Source of the DNA: Phenylobacterium sp. Root1290
GTDB lineage: Bacteria; Pseudomonadota; Alphaproteobacteria; Caulobacterales; Caulobacteraceae
Direction: 5' to 3'
Assembly (NCBI RefSeq): GCF_001425305.1
Contig: NZ_LMEE01000001.1
Location: forward strand, 143,192-207,191
DNA length: 64,000 nucleotides
Both the position numbers and the translations under genes were made by a program. The notes beneath the pieces are model-generated. The model made no database searches. It saw only the letters and a list, made by a program, of their open reading frames with translations, and was not told the DNA's origin. Below, piece after piece: positions 9,074-17,990 of this stretch (position 1 is its first letter; the number at the start of each line of letters is the position of its first letter).

Positions 9074-9852
9074 ACAGCAAGCCAGCCGAGTTCGCCGGAA
9101 AGCGCGTGCTCATCAGTGGCGGCACCAAGGGTCTGGGCCGCGCCACAGTCGACCGCTTTGTAGCCGGCGGCGCCCGGGTCATCACCTCCGCGCGCGGGCA
9201 GCTGGAGCCCATCGATGGCGTCGAGTTTGTCCAGGCAGACCTGACGACGGCCGAGGGGGGACAGACGCTGGCGAAAGCGGCGCTCGATCGCCTGGGCGGC
9301 ATCGACATTCTCGCCCATGTCCTCGGGGGTTCGACCACCCCCGGCGGCGGCTTCGCCGCCCTGACGGACGACTTCTGGCTGTCCGAGCTGAACCTGAACC
9401 TTCTTGCGACCGTTCGCCTGGATCGCCTGCTCATTCCGCAGATGGTCGAGCGGGGGGCCGGCGCAGTGGTGCACGTCACCTCCATCCAGTCGGTCTTGCC
9501 GCTTCCGGATGCAACCACCGCCTACGCCTCGGCCAAGGCGGCGCTCCGGACCTACAGCAAGTCCATCTCCAAAGAGCTTGGTCCCAAGGGCGTGCGGGTC
9601 AACACCGTCTCGCCCGGCTGGATCATGACCGAGGGGACCGAGGTGTTTCTCAAGCGTCTCCAGCACGCCAGCGGCGGCTCTCTCGAGGACGCGCGCAAGC
9701 TCGTCCTGGATGGGCTCGGCGGAATCGCGATTGGTCGCGGCGCCGAACCCTTCGAAGTCGCCGAAGCCATCGCCTTCTTGGCCTCAGACCGAGCCGCCTC
9801 GATTCACGGCGCCGAGCTCGTCATCGACGGCGGGACCGTCCCGACCGTCTGA
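9070..9852 (+). CDS. Short-chain dehydrogenase/reductase (SDR)
   Basis: 260 residues, classical SDR. The Rossmann glycine motif is GGTKGLG at residues 17-23. The catalytic triad fits Ser138 (VVHVTSIQ), Tyr152 and Lys156 (AYASAK). The C-terminal SDR strand is IHGAELVIDGG. It should be an NAD(P)-dependent cytoplasmic oxidoreductase of an alcohol, ketone or enoyl substrate; the substrate cannot be inferred. It is coupled to the NTF2-like gene by a four-base overlap and divergent from a LysR gene. Its last ~70 bases overlap the end of an opposing membrane-protein ORF, an unusual convergent overlap discussed in the findings. Confidence 0.88.
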   Translation: MNSKPAEFAGKRVLISGGTKGLGRATVDRFVAGGARVITSARGQLEPIDGVEFVQADLTTAEGGQTLAKAALDRLGGIDILAHVLGGSTTPGGGFAALTDDFWLSELNLNLLATVRLDRLLIPQMVERGAGAVVHVTSIQSVLPLPDATTAYASAKAALRTYSKSISKELGPKGVRVNTVSPGWIMTEGTEVFLKRLQHASGGSLEDARKLVLDGLGGIAIGRGAEPFEVAEAIAFLASDRAASIHGAELVIDGGTVPTV

Positions 9853-10293
9853 TCCCGGCCTGAGTCCGCCTGAGTTGGTTGAGCGTGGACGCAGAGATGA
9901 CCTTGGCTCTGCGTCCGCCTTTCGGACGCGTCCGCCTCCGATTGCAGCGTGCGCGACGACTGCGAGCAGGCTCACCAGGGCCCCGAGGCTTACGAGCGTC
10001 GAAACTTCGAAGATCCCGGGGGCCAGTTGCTTCAGGGACGGATCGAAGGGCAGCCGCAGGATCGTTTCGCCCATGTGGAAGCTGCTCAAGCCTCCCACGA
10101 GCAGGCCCAGCGCAAGGCCCGCCAGCCGCAGATCCGCGATGAAGCGGCGCGAGAATGCGGCGGCCGGCCCGCCTCTCAGTACGAGCAGGGCAGCCAGGAG
10201 TATCAGCGGAATTGCGGCGACAAGCACCGACAGGACGATGCGCTGCGGAATGGCGGCGTTTGCGAAGACACCTTCCAGCGCCGGACTCAGCAT
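9784..10293 (-). CDS. Membrane protein of unknown function, C-terminus runs into SDR gene
   Basis: 169-residue open frame. Residues 1-120 look real: three hydrophobic stretches (about 18-38, 55-70 and 95-115), with a polar loop containing GGLSSFHMGETILRLPFDP. The segmentation and the phrase FEVSTLVSLGALVSLLAVVAHA faintly recall MotA/TolQ/ExbB proton-channel proteins, but that is not enough for assignment. The last ~45 residues are Arg/Gly/Asp-rich, unlike a membrane protein, and are read antisense to the end of the SDR gene. The original stop may thus have been lost at a recombination junction. It lies downstream of hfsE on the same strand. The ribosome site is weak. Confidence 0.45.
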   Translation of the reverse strand: MLSPALEGVFANAAIPQRIVLSVLVAAIPLILLAALLVLRGGPAAAFSRRFIADLRLAGLALGLLVGGLSSFHMGETILRLPFDPSLKQLAPGIFEVSTLVSLGALVSLLAVVAHAAIGGGRVRKADAEPRSSLRPRSTNSGGLRPGSDGRDGPAVDDELGAVNRGGSV

Positions 10294-10382
10294 TGCGGAT
10301 TTCCCATACCCATGGGGAAACGATTACGGGTCCGTGTGGAGGGCTGCAATCGGCCCCTGGTCATCCGCGCCGGAGGAGGCGC

Positions 10383-11915
10383 TTAGCGGACCGTCTCGGA
10401 GTCGCCCAGCAGGCAGGGGACGGTCATGAACATGATGTAGAGGTCGAGCCAGAAGGACTGGCGCTCGATGTACTCCACGTCCAGCGCCACGCGCCGGCGG
10501 ACCAGTTCGGGCGTGTCGACGGCGCCGCGCGAACCGTTGATCGCCGCCCAGCCGGTCATGCCCGGCTTCATGCGGTGACGGTGAGCGTATTCGGCGACCA
10601 GGCGCGAGCTCTCGACTTCGCCGGTCTTCATGCCGATGGCGTGCGGACGCGGGCCGACCAGGGACATCTCGCCGGTGATGACGTTGATGAGCTGGGGCAG
10701 CTCGTCGAGGCTGGTCTTGCGGATGAACTTGCCGACCTTGGTGACGCGGTCGTCGTGGGCGCTGACCTGGCGCGTGGCCTTGGCGTCGGCGGACTCGGTC
10801 CGCATCGAGCGGAACTTCCAGACCACGATCTCTTCGTTGTTGAAGCCGTGGCGGCGCTGGCGGAAGAACACCGGGCCGGGGCTGTCGAGCTTGATGGCCA
10901 GGGCCACCAGCAACATGATCGGCGTGGCCACGAACAGCGCGATGGCGGCGATGATCAGGTCCTGGGCGCGCTTGGCCAGCGCCTTGCCCTGGTCGATCTC
11001 GGCGCCCGAGACGCGGGCCAGCGGGATATTGGCGATGCGGTCGATGGCCTCGGCCTCGCCGGACTGGCCGTCGCGGTCGAGCAGCAGGGTGATCTCGTTG
11101 GGCAGGACCTTCAGCCGTTCCAGCAGCGCCTGCACGCGGTCGCGCGCGCCGGCCGGCACGGTGATCACGATGCGGTCCACGAACGGCATGATGCGATGGG
11201 CCAGCAGCTCGTCGGTGCCGCCCAGCATCGGCACGCGGTGCATGTGTTCGGCGCTGCCCTCGCGGGCGCGGTCGTCGAAGACGCCCAGGACGTGGGCCTC
11301 GCGGGTTTCGAGGATGGCGGCGATCAGGCGCTCGGCCGCGCCGGTGGCGCCGACGATGACCAGGTTGGGCGTCAGGCGCCCGTTGGTCCGCCAGCGCTTG
11401 ACGTTGGCCCACCAGAGACCGTGCGCGGCGGCGACGCAGAGGAAGGCGAGCGGGGTCCACACGCCGAGCGAGGCCGTCAGCATGATCACGCCGACGAAGT
11501 GGGTGAGGATGGCGAAGCACATCGCCACCGCCACCGCGAAGGCGACGGTGACCCGCATGAGATGGATGGCCAGATCTTCGCGGCGGCCGAACTTGTAGCA
11601 GTCGAACAGGCGCAGGCTGGCGAAGGTGGCGACGGACGCGCCGCCATAGATCAGCAGGACGTTGGCGCCATGGGTCAGGGCCGCGGCGATCAAGCAGCCC
11701 AGGATCAGCGCGATGGCGTCGCCGCCCTGGAAGAAACGGGTGAGCAGCCGGCCCGACATCCGCAGGCGGGTCGGGGTCAGGCGGTCGGGGCGCAGCGGGC
11801 CGCGCCGATCGCGGCCGGGCTCGGCCCACGCAGCCGCAGCCGCGTGCGCTTCGGCGTGACGCCGAGCGCGACGGTCAGCCAACGAGCTGGGCTTGAACGG
11901 AGCGGCGAAAGACAT
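10383..11915 (-). CDS. hfsE: HfsE-like polyprenyl-phosphate sugar-1-phosphate transferase
   Basis: About 510 residues, WbaP/PglC-related initiating glycosyltransferase. The N-terminal half has four to five membrane segments followed by a CoA-binding-like domain (LVIVGATGAAERLI). The C-terminal half is the bacterial sugar transferase domain: a membrane anchor, then GPVFFRQRRHGFNNEEI, VWKFRSMRTE, RKTSLDELPQLINV, SLVGPRPHA and MKPGMTGWAA. It transfers the first sugar phosphate to undecaprenyl phosphate, starting holdfast synthesis. In Caulobacter the paralogues PssY and PssZ can replace HfsE. I start at ATG 11915; a GTG at 11960 is possible, and neither has a strong ribosome site. An AT-richer 234-base spacer upstream probably holds its promoter. 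Confidence 0.83.
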   Translation of the reverse strand: MSFAAPFKPSSLADRRARRHAEAHAAAAAWAEPGRDRRGPLRPDRLTPTRLRMSGRLLTRFFQGGDAIALILGCLIAAALTHGANVLLIYGGASVATFASLRLFDCYKFGRREDLAIHLMRVTVAFAVAVAMCFAILTHFVGVIMLTASLGVWTPLAFLCVAAAHGLWWANVKRWRTNGRLTPNLVIVGATGAAERLIAAILETREAHVLGVFDDRAREGSAEHMHRVPMLGGTDELLAHRIMPFVDRIVITVPAGARDRVQALLERLKVLPNEITLLLDRDGQSGEAEAIDRIANIPLARVSGAEIDQGKALAKRAQDLIIAAIALFVATPIMLLVALAIKLDSPGPVFFRQRRHGFNNEEIVVWKFRSMRTESADAKATRQVSAHDDRVTKVGKFIRKTSLDELPQLINVITGEMSLVGPRPHAIGMKTGEVESSRLVAEYAHRHRMKPGMTGWAAINGSRGAVDTPELVRRRVALDVEYIERQSFWLDLYIMFMTVPCLLGDSETVR

Positions 11916-12149
11916 CTGGGACCGGTTTATTCGCGATGACGGAGAAGCACACTGCCACACGGCCTCTGTGTGAGCAGTTAACGTACACGCGTTCTATAAC
12001 GACAACTGTAAACTATTCGCATCAGGCATCCACCCCAACTGCGAAGAAACAGACGATTGAATCAATCTCGGCGCTGCGACTGCGTGCCGACAACTGTCAT
12101 TCACACTACAGGATGCTTGAAAACGGTGAACAACCTGTGGGTGAATAAT

Positions 12150-13148
12150 TCATCTACCCTTAAGCATATTCGCCTGGGAGGCGACTTCGCTCACGGCGGC
12201 GACGACGGCCTCGGGACGGTCGGTCATGATCATGTGCGAACTGCCCTCGACGCGCCGGCTCTCGCCGCGGGTCGATCGCCGCGCCAGTTCGCGGTGCAGG
12301 CCCCACCAGAGATCGGCCAGCGGCTGGCGCGCCGGCTCGGGCGCGGCGGCGTAGGTCCCGTCGGCGGTGAGCACGATCAGCGGCAGGTCGCCGTAGGTCT
12401 GGCGCCCGGCGTCGAGGGCTTCTGACGTGGCGCCCCAGAGGGTGTCGAGCTCGGACATGCGGGTCTGCCAGGTCGACGGACGGATCGCTTCGGCGCGGCG
12501 GGCGGCGGCGATCGCGGCGGGCTGACCCTGGCGCGCGGCCGGGACGCAGCGGTCCAGCGGCGGCTCGGCGGACGGGAGTGTCCTGGCCTCCGCCGCGGCC
12601 AGGCACTTGGCGGCGCGCTCGCGGATCAGACCTGTGTCCGCCGCGCCCGGACCGAACATCGCGGCGAAGCGGCGGTCCTGATGCTCCACGGACGGATCGA
12701 CCAGCACCATGCCGACGACGTCGCCGGGGCGGCGGTTGGAGAACAGGCGGACATAGAGCGCGCCGGCCGAGTGGCCGACGAGAATGAACGGCCCCTCAAT
12801 GCGCGCGGCGCGCAGGCCGCGGTCGAGGTCGCGGGCGATGGCTGCGCCGTCGCGGGGCAGGGGGCCCGGATCGGAGAAGCCGGCCCCGGCGCGGTCGTAG
12901 GTGCAAACGCGGTGCGTCCTGGCGAGCGCGGTCTTGACCTTGCCCCAACCGAGGGAGTCGGCGCTGTAGCCGCCTTCCAGCAGCACGGTCGGCGCGCCTT
13001 GCCCGGCGCAGCGGAAGTTGAGCGCCCGCCCGTCGGGCAGCCGGGCGAGGGTTTCGGGACGGGCGCCGACCTCGCCGGGCGGCGGCGCGGCCGCGGCCGG
13101 CGCGGCGAGCGTCAGCATGGCGGCGAGCGAGGCGAGGAGCGGGCGCAT
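12150..13148 (-). CDS. Secreted alpha/beta hydrolase
   Basis: 332 residues. A signal peptide is evident (MRPLLASLAAMLTLAAPAAAA). The alpha/beta-hydrolase core includes VLLEGGYS (oxyanion region), the nucleophile elbow LVGHSAGA with its Ser, a likely acid residue, and a late histidine in GSSHMIM. A cap region lies between, around residues 165-240. It is probably a periplasmic esterase or lipase-like enzyme; the substrate is unknown. ATG 13148 places the signal peptide at the start; the 15 extra upstream residues would spoil it. The gene stands alone, with its promoter probably in 13149-13265, shared divergently with the next small gene. Confidence 0.82.
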   Translation of the reverse strand: MRPLLASLAAMLTLAAPAAAAPPPGEVGARPETLARLPDGRALNFRCAGQGAPTVLLEGGYSADSLGWGKVKTALARTHRVCTYDRAGAGFSDPGPLPRDGAAIARDLDRGLRAARIEGPFILVGHSAGALYVRLFSNRRPGDVVGMVLVDPSVEHQDRRFAAMFGPGAADTGLIRERAAKCLAAAEARTLPSAEPPLDRCVPAARQGQPAAIAAARRAEAIRPSTWQTRMSELDTLWGATSEALDAGRQTYGDLPLIVLTADGTYAAAPEPARQPLADLWWGLHRELARRSTRGESRRVEGSSHMIMTDRPEAVVAAVSEVASQANMLKGR

Positions 13149-13265
13149 GGTCGGGTGGTCCTCGGGGACGGTCCATCGTCGGGCGGGATGCAACTACGCG
13201 GTGATCTGCACGTTCAGCCGCCGCCAAGCTTTGCCTAGGGCGGCCTGTGTAAACGGAAGCGCGCC

Positions 13266-13475
13266 ATGACCGATCAACCCGAATCGCGGCCCATCGAGAA
13301 TACGCCGGAGTACGTCGCCTACCTGCTGCTGGAGCGGATCGCCGACGTCGAGCGGATCTCCATGTCCCGCGACGGCAAGGAGAAGGTGGCGAGCCGCAAG
13401 TGGATCCTGGACACCTATGCCGAGTGCCTGGACGCGACGCGGGCCAACCGCCGCTACGCCAAGGCGCCGGGGTGA
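13266..13475 (+). CDS. Small conserved-type protein, unknown function
   Basis: 69 residues, polar and mostly helical, with no membrane segment or signal peptide (MTDQPESRPIENTPEYVAYL...). Many Arg, Glu and Tyr suggest a compact cytoplasmic helical protein. I do not recognise a family. Support for its reality: an ATG following GGAAG, typical codon bias with G/C at third positions, a good divergent promoter spacer, and a perfect 12-bp hairpin immediately downstream that would end its transcript. Confidence 0.62.
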   Translation: MTDQPESRPIENTPEYVAYLLLERIADVERISMSRDGKEKVASRKWILDTYAECLDATRANRRYAKAPG

Positions 13476-13481
13476 AGGCAA

Positions 13482-13511
13482 GGGGAGCGCGTCGGCGATG
13501 ACGCGCTCCCC
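13482..13511 (+). terminator. Perfect 12-bp stem-loop after small gene
   Basis: Perfect inverted repeat GGGGAGCGCGTC (13482-13493) and GACGCGCTCCCC (13500-13511) with a 6-base loop, seven bases past the stop of the 69-residue gene. No T-run follows on the plus strand, so it may act with Rho or as a stabilising 3' end rather than as a full intrinsic terminator. Confidence 0.55.
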
Positions 13512-13613
13512 CGCTTCACCGGCGCCGGAGCGCCGGCGGCGCGCACTGGGACGATGGGCTCGTTTTGGTGCGCGACTGTCCCGCCCCGGGATCGCGCAGC
13601 AAGTCGCGTGCCG

Positions 13614-13874
13614 TCAGATTTCGATGTTCTGTGGGCCGTCCGCGCCCAGCACCAGCAGGCGCGCGCCCGGCTCGGGACTGGCCTGAAGCTCGACGTCGCC
13701 GTACCAGGCGGTGTCGCGTGCGGGGTCGGCGTCAAACAGGATGGCGGCCTCGCCCTTGCCCACGAACAGTTGCTCGATGGCCTGGGGGCAGGCGTCGATT
13801 CGCGTGATGGTCAGCCCGGCGGCCCGCAGCTCGCCGATCTTGGCGTCCAGTCGCTCGTGCAGTTGTTCGCTCAT
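13614..13874 (-). CDS. Small acidic hypothetical protein
   Basis: 86 residues, MSEQLHERLDAKIGELRAAG at the start, then a mixed strand/helix body (AIEQLFVGKGEAAILFDADP) and a short acidic C-terminus. No signal peptide or membrane segment. The ATG at 13874 is the most likely start because the preceding 80 codons of the open frame are Arg/Ser-rich and lack a family look. I recognise no domain. Its promoter would lie in 13875-14086, upstream of the tRNA on the other strand. Confidence 0.6.
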   Translation of the reverse strand: MSEQLHERLDAKIGELRAAGLTITRIDACPQAIEQLFVGKGEAAILFDADPARDTAWYGDVELQASPEPGARLLVLGADGPQNIEI

Positions 13875-14086
13875 GCCGCAACCGCTGTTTGTGATGCTCC
13901 CGTCGTTTAACCTTAAGCGATGACGCCGCCGGCGCGCCGCACTTTTTGGCGAGCGTGCGCAGATCGTCCGGGCGGGGCGTTTTTCTTTTCCGCGCCCCCG
14001 TTGCTCCCGGCGCCTGGTTTCGGCTATGGAGTGCGACCCGATTTGGACCGCGCCGCTCGCAGAGCTCGCAGCGACCTGATCGGGCT

Positions 14087-14176
14087 GGTGACGTGGCCGA
14101 GTGGCTGAAGGCAACGGTTTGCTAAATCGTCATACGTGAAAGCGTATCCAGGGTTCGAATCCCTGCGTCACCGCCA
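14087..14176 (+). tRNA. tRNA-Ser (anticodon GCU)
   Basis: 90 bases including the encoded CCA (14174-14176). The acceptor stem GGTGACG (14087-14093) pairs with CGTCACC (14166-14172). The anticodon loop TTGCTAA spans 14119-14125 with anticodon GCT at 14121-14123, reading AGC/AGU serine codons. A long variable arm (type II tRNA) and the T-loop GGTTCGAATCC fit tRNA-Ser. No repeat of its 3' end or integrase is seen nearby, so there is no sign of island insertion here. Confidence 0.96.
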
Positions 14177-14366
14177 ATTTCCTGACATTCGCGTTGAAGC
14201 GGGCCGGCGTGGCGCTGATGACGCGCCCGTCGTCGATCTGCGCCCGACTAACTTATGACAATGCGCGCGGCCCCTGGTCGCGGTCGTGTGGCGCGTGGCT
14301 GTGCGGGCGTTCTCGTCCAACGCCTTTGCAACCGCAGGCTCAGCGATCTCGGGGGAGGTCGCTGAT

Positions 14367-14394
14367 GGGCTCTCTCGCTCGGCTGAGAGAGCCC
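14367..14394. terminator. 10-bp stem-loop between tRNA-Ser and a kinase gene
   Basis: Perfect inverted repeat GGGCTCTCTC (14367-14376) and GAGAGAGCCC (14385-14394) with an 8-base loop, lying 16 bases beyond the end of the reverse-strand histidine kinase gene. It probably ends that transcript, or works in both directions for the tRNA as well. There is no clear T-run on either side. Confidence 0.45.
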
Positions 14395-14409
14395 TTGCCC
14401 GCCTTGAGG

Positions 14410-16344
14410 CTAGAGCTCGGGCGGCGCGGGGCGGATGTCCATCACTTCGGCGATCAATTCGGCGGCGTCGAGCGGCTTGACCAGGAAGGCGTCGGCGCCG
14501 GCCTGGCGGGAGGCCTCGCGGTGCTCGGGCATGGCGTTGGCGGTCAGCATGCAGATCCGCGGACCCGCCCGCAGCGGCCGGGCGGCGCGGATGCGGCGAA
14601 CGGCGGTGACGCCGTCCATCACCGGCATCTGCATGTCCATGAGGATCAGGTCGTAGGTCTGGAGGGCGGCGGCCTCGACGGCTTCCTGGCCGTTCTCGAC
14701 GCAGGTCAGTTCGACCGGCAGGGCATCGAGGATCAGTTCGACGACGCGGCGGTTGGTGGGATGATCCTCGGCCAGCAGCACGCGCACCGGGCGGTCGGGC
14801 ATCGGCGCCAAGAAGGCCGGGGCGGCGGGGAGCGTCGGGGCTTCGCGCGCCACGCGGCGCAGCGGCAGTTCGAAGGCGAAGAGCGCGCCGGCGCCGGGGC
14901 TGGACGAGGCGACGATGTCGCCGCCCATGAGATCGACCAGGGATTTCGAGATCGCCAGCCCAAGGCCGGTGCCGCCGAACTGGCGGGTGATGGACGAGTC
15001 GGCCTGTTCGAAGCGGTCGAACAGGGCGGCGGCGGCGGCCGAGGGAAAGCCGATGCCGGTGTCCTGGACCACGAAGCGCACCCGGCGCACGCCGTCGGCA
15101 TGGCCGCGCGAGAGCACCTTGAGCCAGACGTCGCCGCGGGCGGTGAACTTCACGGCGTTGCTGAGCAGGTTGGAGAGCACCTGGCGGATGCGCAGGTCAT
15201 CGCCGTGGAAGCGGTCGCAGACCTCGCGGTCCATCTCCAGGTGGAACCCGATCGACTTCTCGGCGGCGCTGGCCTGGAAGAGGGCGAAGGTGGCGCGCAC
15301 CATGTCCTCCAGGTCGAAGGGGTCGGCGCGGATGCAGAGGCGGCCGGCGTCGACCTTGGCGAGGTCTAGGATGTCGCTGAGCAGGCCCTGGAGCGCCCGA
15401 CCCGAGGTCTCGATCAGCTGCACCATCTCGCGCTGGGGCGGCGCCAGGTCGGTGCGGGCCAAGGCCCCGGCGACGCCGAGCACGCCATTGAGGGGCGTGC
15501 GGATCTCGTGGCTCATATTGGCCAGGAAGGTCGACTTGGCGCGGCTGGCCTCCTCGGCCTCTTCGCGGGCCTGGACCAGCCGGGCCTCGGCGGCCTTTCG
15601 ATCGGAGAGGTCGCGGACGATGGTGGTGAAGGCCGGGCCGGTCGGCGTCTCGAGGCGGGCGAGGGACGCCTCGGCCGGGAACTCCTCGCCATTGCGGCGC
15701 AGACCGAGGATCTCGGTGCGCTCGTGCATGCGCAGGCTGGGCCGCTGGTCGGCGGCGAAGCGGCCGACGGCATGCTGGTGACGCGCGCGGAAGCGGGGGG
15801 GCATCAGCTCCTCGACGCTGCGGCCGACCGCCTCCTCGGCGCTGTAGCCGAACATCGCCTCGGCCCCGGCGCTGAACAGCAGGATGCGGGCCTGCGCGTC
15901 GGCGACGACGATGGCCTCAGGCGAGATCTTGAGCATGCCCGCGAGCATCTGCTGGCTGCGCTGGGAGGCGGCCTCGGCGGTGCGCAGCGGCGTGACGTCC
16001 TGGACCGCGCCGGCCACGCCGAGGGGCGCGCCGTCGCCGCCGAGTTGCGGCTCGCCTCGATGGCGCAGGACCCGGACCGCGCCGTCCGGCAGTTGGACCC
16101 GGTGGTCGAGGGCGTAGGCGCAGCCGGTGTCCATGGCGCGCTGGACCGCCTCTTCGACGCGGCGACGGTCGTCGGCTGGGATCCGGGCCAGGGCGTCCTG
16201 CGCAGTGCATGGCCCTGGCGGCAGGCCCAGCAGGCGCAGCGCCGGTTCCGAACAGGAGAGCTGGCCGCTGGCCGCGCTCCACTCCCAGGCGCCGGCGTTG
16301 GCCAGGCGCTGGACCCGGTCCAGGCGGTCGGGGCGCTCAACCAT
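14410..16344 (-). CDS. PAS-PAS hybrid histidine kinase with C-terminal receiver
   Basis: 644 residues, soluble. Approximate order: PAS 1 (14-120), PAS 2 (135-250, [19 protein letters not shown]), coiled linker, HisKA with the phospho-acceptor His in [12 protein letters not shown], HATPase with [11 protein letters not shown] and [18 protein letters not shown], and a receiver (about 520-640) with [12 protein letters not shown], the phospho-Asp in [13 protein letters not shown] and the conserved lysine in FLVKPLDA. There is no output domain, so a phosphorelay through a histidine phosphotransferase is expected. It starts 8 bases inside the end of the globin-coupled chemoreceptor gene, so the two are cotranscribed and probably respond to the same cue. 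PAS ligands are unknown. Confidence 0.92.
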   Translation of the reverse strand: MVERPDRLDRVQRLANAGAWEWSAASGQLSCSEPALRLLGLPPGPCTAQDALARIPADDRRRVEEAVQRAMDTGCAYALDHRVQLPDGAVRVLRHRGEPQLGGDGAPLGVAGAVQDVTPLRTAEAASQRSQQMLAGMLKISPEAIVVADAQARILLFSAGAEAMFGYSAEEAVGRSVEELMPPRFRARHQHAVGRFAADQRPSLRMHERTEILGLRRNGEEFPAEASLARLETPTGPAFTTIVRDLSDRKAAEARLVQAREEAEEASRAKSTFLANMSHEIRTPLNGVLGVAGALARTDLAPPQREMVQLIETSGRALQGLLSDILDLAKVDAGRLCIRADPFDLEDMVRATFALFQASAAEKSIGFHLEMDREVCDRFHGDDLRIRQVLSNLLSNAVKFTARGDVWLKVLSRGHADGVRRVRFVVQDTGIGFPSAAAAALFDRFEQADSSITRQFGGTGLGLAISKSLVDLMGGDIVASSSPGAGALFAFELPLRRVAREAPTLPAAPAFLAPMPDRPVRVLLAEDHPTNRRVVELILDALPVELTCVENGQEAVEAAALQTYDLILMDMQMPVMDGVTAVRRIRAARPLRAGPRICMLTANAMPEHREASRQAGADAFLVKPLDAAELIAEVMDIRPAPPEL

Positions 16345-17836
16345 GGGCGCGCCGGGGCACGGGCGCCGCGCCGGCCGAGCGGCGGGACAGCTGGAAGCGG
16401 GCGACCAGGGCGGCGAGTTCGGCCGCCTCGCCGCGCAGGGATCGGGTGGCGGCGGCGGACTGCTCGACCATGGCGGCGTTCTGCTGCAGGCCCTGGTCCA
16501 TCTGGTTCACGGCGGTGTTGATCTGGGCCAGGCCCGAGGCCTGTTCCTGGGTCGAGGCGGTGATGCGCGCCACGACCTCGTCGATCTCGCCGACCTTGGC
16601 GGCGATCGCCTGGAGGGCGGCGCCGGTCTCGCGCACCAGGCCGACGCCTTCGTCGACATGGCCGGTGGAGGCGGAGATCAGCCCCTTGATCTCGCGCGCC
16701 GCGTCGGCCGAGCGCTGGGCCAGGGCGCGGACCTCCGAGGCGACGACGGCGAAGCCTCGGCCTGCCTCGCCGGCGCGAGCGGCTTCCACCCCGGCGTTGA
16801 GCGCCAGGAGATTGGTCTGGAAGGCGATCTCGTCGATCACCCCGATGATGCGGCCGATCTGGCCGGAGGACTCTTCGATCTGGCCCATCGCGCCGACGGC
16901 GCGCTCGACGACGGTGGTGGAGTGGTCGGCCAGGGCCTTGGCGTCGGTGACGACCTGGCCCGCCTGGCGCGCGCCGTCGGCGGTGGCGCGCACGGTGACG
17001 GTGATCTGATCGAGGGCGGCTGCGGTCTCCTCCAGGCTGGCGGCCTGGCGCTCGGTGCGACTGGAAAGATCGCCGGACGCCTGGGTCAGCTCGTCGGCCC
17101 CGGCCTCGACGCCGGCGGCGTTGCCCGCGATCGAGGCGATGTCGTCCTCCAGGCGTGCCATGGCGGCGTTGAAGTCGCCGCGCATCTGCGCGTACTCGGC
17201 GGCCAGATCGGTCTCGATTCGGTATGCGAGATCGCCGCCGGCCAGGGCGTTCATGCCCGCGCCGATGGTCCGGACGATGGCGGCGCGCTCCTGGGCGAGG
17301 ACCAGGGTCTCGGCTTCGCGGCGCGCGGCGTCGGCGGCGGCTAGATAGACCGAGATCGCGTAGTCCATGTCGAGCAGGGCGGCCTTGGTCAGGGCCCCGA
17401 GCTCGGCCGCGACCTGGACCGGCGAGGCGCCGCGGCGCCGTCCAAACCCACCGCGCGGCCAGCGCGCGGCGGTGACTGCGGCGATCAGAGCGTCGAGCAC
17501 CAGAGCGTAGCCGCCGATGTACCAGCGGGGTTCCAGGCCGATGCGGGCATGGGTCTCGCCGACGGTGGTGACGGCGCGGACATAGGTCTCGTCGAAGCGG
17601 CCGCTGGAGATCGTTTCCCAGTGGTCGATCTGCCGGCTCTTGGCGCTGGTGATGTGGCTGGGGCTGGAGAAGAAGCGACGTGTCTCCGGCCGCTGGGCGA
17701 CCTGGGCGTAGAACCCGTCGAGCGCGCCGGGCAGGGCCTGCATGAGGATGGGTTTGATGTTGAGGATGTTCTCGCAAGCGAGGTCATCCATCTGCATGAA
17801 GCTTAGTCGTTCACCGAGTTGATCAGATATCGACAT
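16337..17836 (-). CDS. Globin-coupled methyl-accepting chemotaxis protein (HemAT-like)
   Basis: 499 residues. The N-terminal ~180 residues match the protoglobin sensor domain: a proximal haem histidine at residue 96 in [18 protein letters not shown], and [11 protein letters not shown] at its end. No membrane segment is seen, so it is a cytoplasmic oxygen sensor of the HemAT type. A HAMP-like piece ([11 protein letters not shown]) and the MCP signalling hairpin follow, with its tip near [22 protein letters not shown] chose ATG 17836, preceded by a G-rich ribosome site, over ATG 17881, which lacks one. It shares an 8-base overlap with the hybrid kinase gene. Likely role: aerotaxis or oxygen-dependent behaviour. 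Confidence 0.9.
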   Translation of the reverse strand: MSISDQLGERLSFMQMDDLACENILNIKPILMQALPGALDGFYAQVAQRPETRRFFSSPSHITSAKSRQIDHWETISSGRFDETYVRAVTTVGETHARIGLEPRWYIGGYALVLDALIAAVTAARWPRGGFGRRRGASPVQVAAELGALTKAALLDMDYAISVYLAAADAARREAETLVLAQERAAIVRTIGAGMNALAGGDLAYRIETDLAAEYAQMRGDFNAAMARLEDDIASIAGNAAGVEAGADELTQASGDLSSRTERQAASLEETAAALDQITVTVRATADGARQAGQVVTDAKALADHSTTVVERAVGAMGQIEESSGQIGRIIGVIDEIAFQTNLLALNAGVEAARAGEAGRGFAVVASEVRALAQRSADAAREIKGLISASTGHVDEGVGLVRETGAALQAIAAKVGEIDEVVARITASTQEQASGLAQINTAVNQMDQGLQQNAAMVEQSAAATRSLRGEAAELAALVARFQLSRRSAGAAPVPRRAHG

Positions 17837-17990
17837 GTCAGGCCCCCGCTGTATTGGTAGCGAGGCTGACTTGGTCATCATTAATGACGTACTAAGATGA
17901 CAAATATCAAAAGTAATAGCTAAGTATAGTGGATTGTAAAATCCGCATATATCGAATGACTATGCTGAATTAGCCAACCGGCTAGGTCGT

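Noticed and set aside
10155..11939. 594-residue forward frame opposite hfsE
   Set aside because: Asp/Gly/Gln-rich antisense shadow; hfsE carries all sugar-transferase motifs on the reverse strand.
7135..12149. CtrA sites (TTAA-N7-TTAA) controlling the hfs genes
   Set aside because: Single TTAA elements occur near hfsF and hfsE, but no pair with seven-base spacing was found.
14087..14409. tRNA-Ser as an island attachment site
   Set aside because: No integrase, no repeat of the tRNA end and no composition change next to it.
17925..17945. Small inverted repeat GGATT-N4-AATCC before the chemoreceptor gene
   Set aside because: Five-base arms in AT-rich DNA are easily expected by chance.
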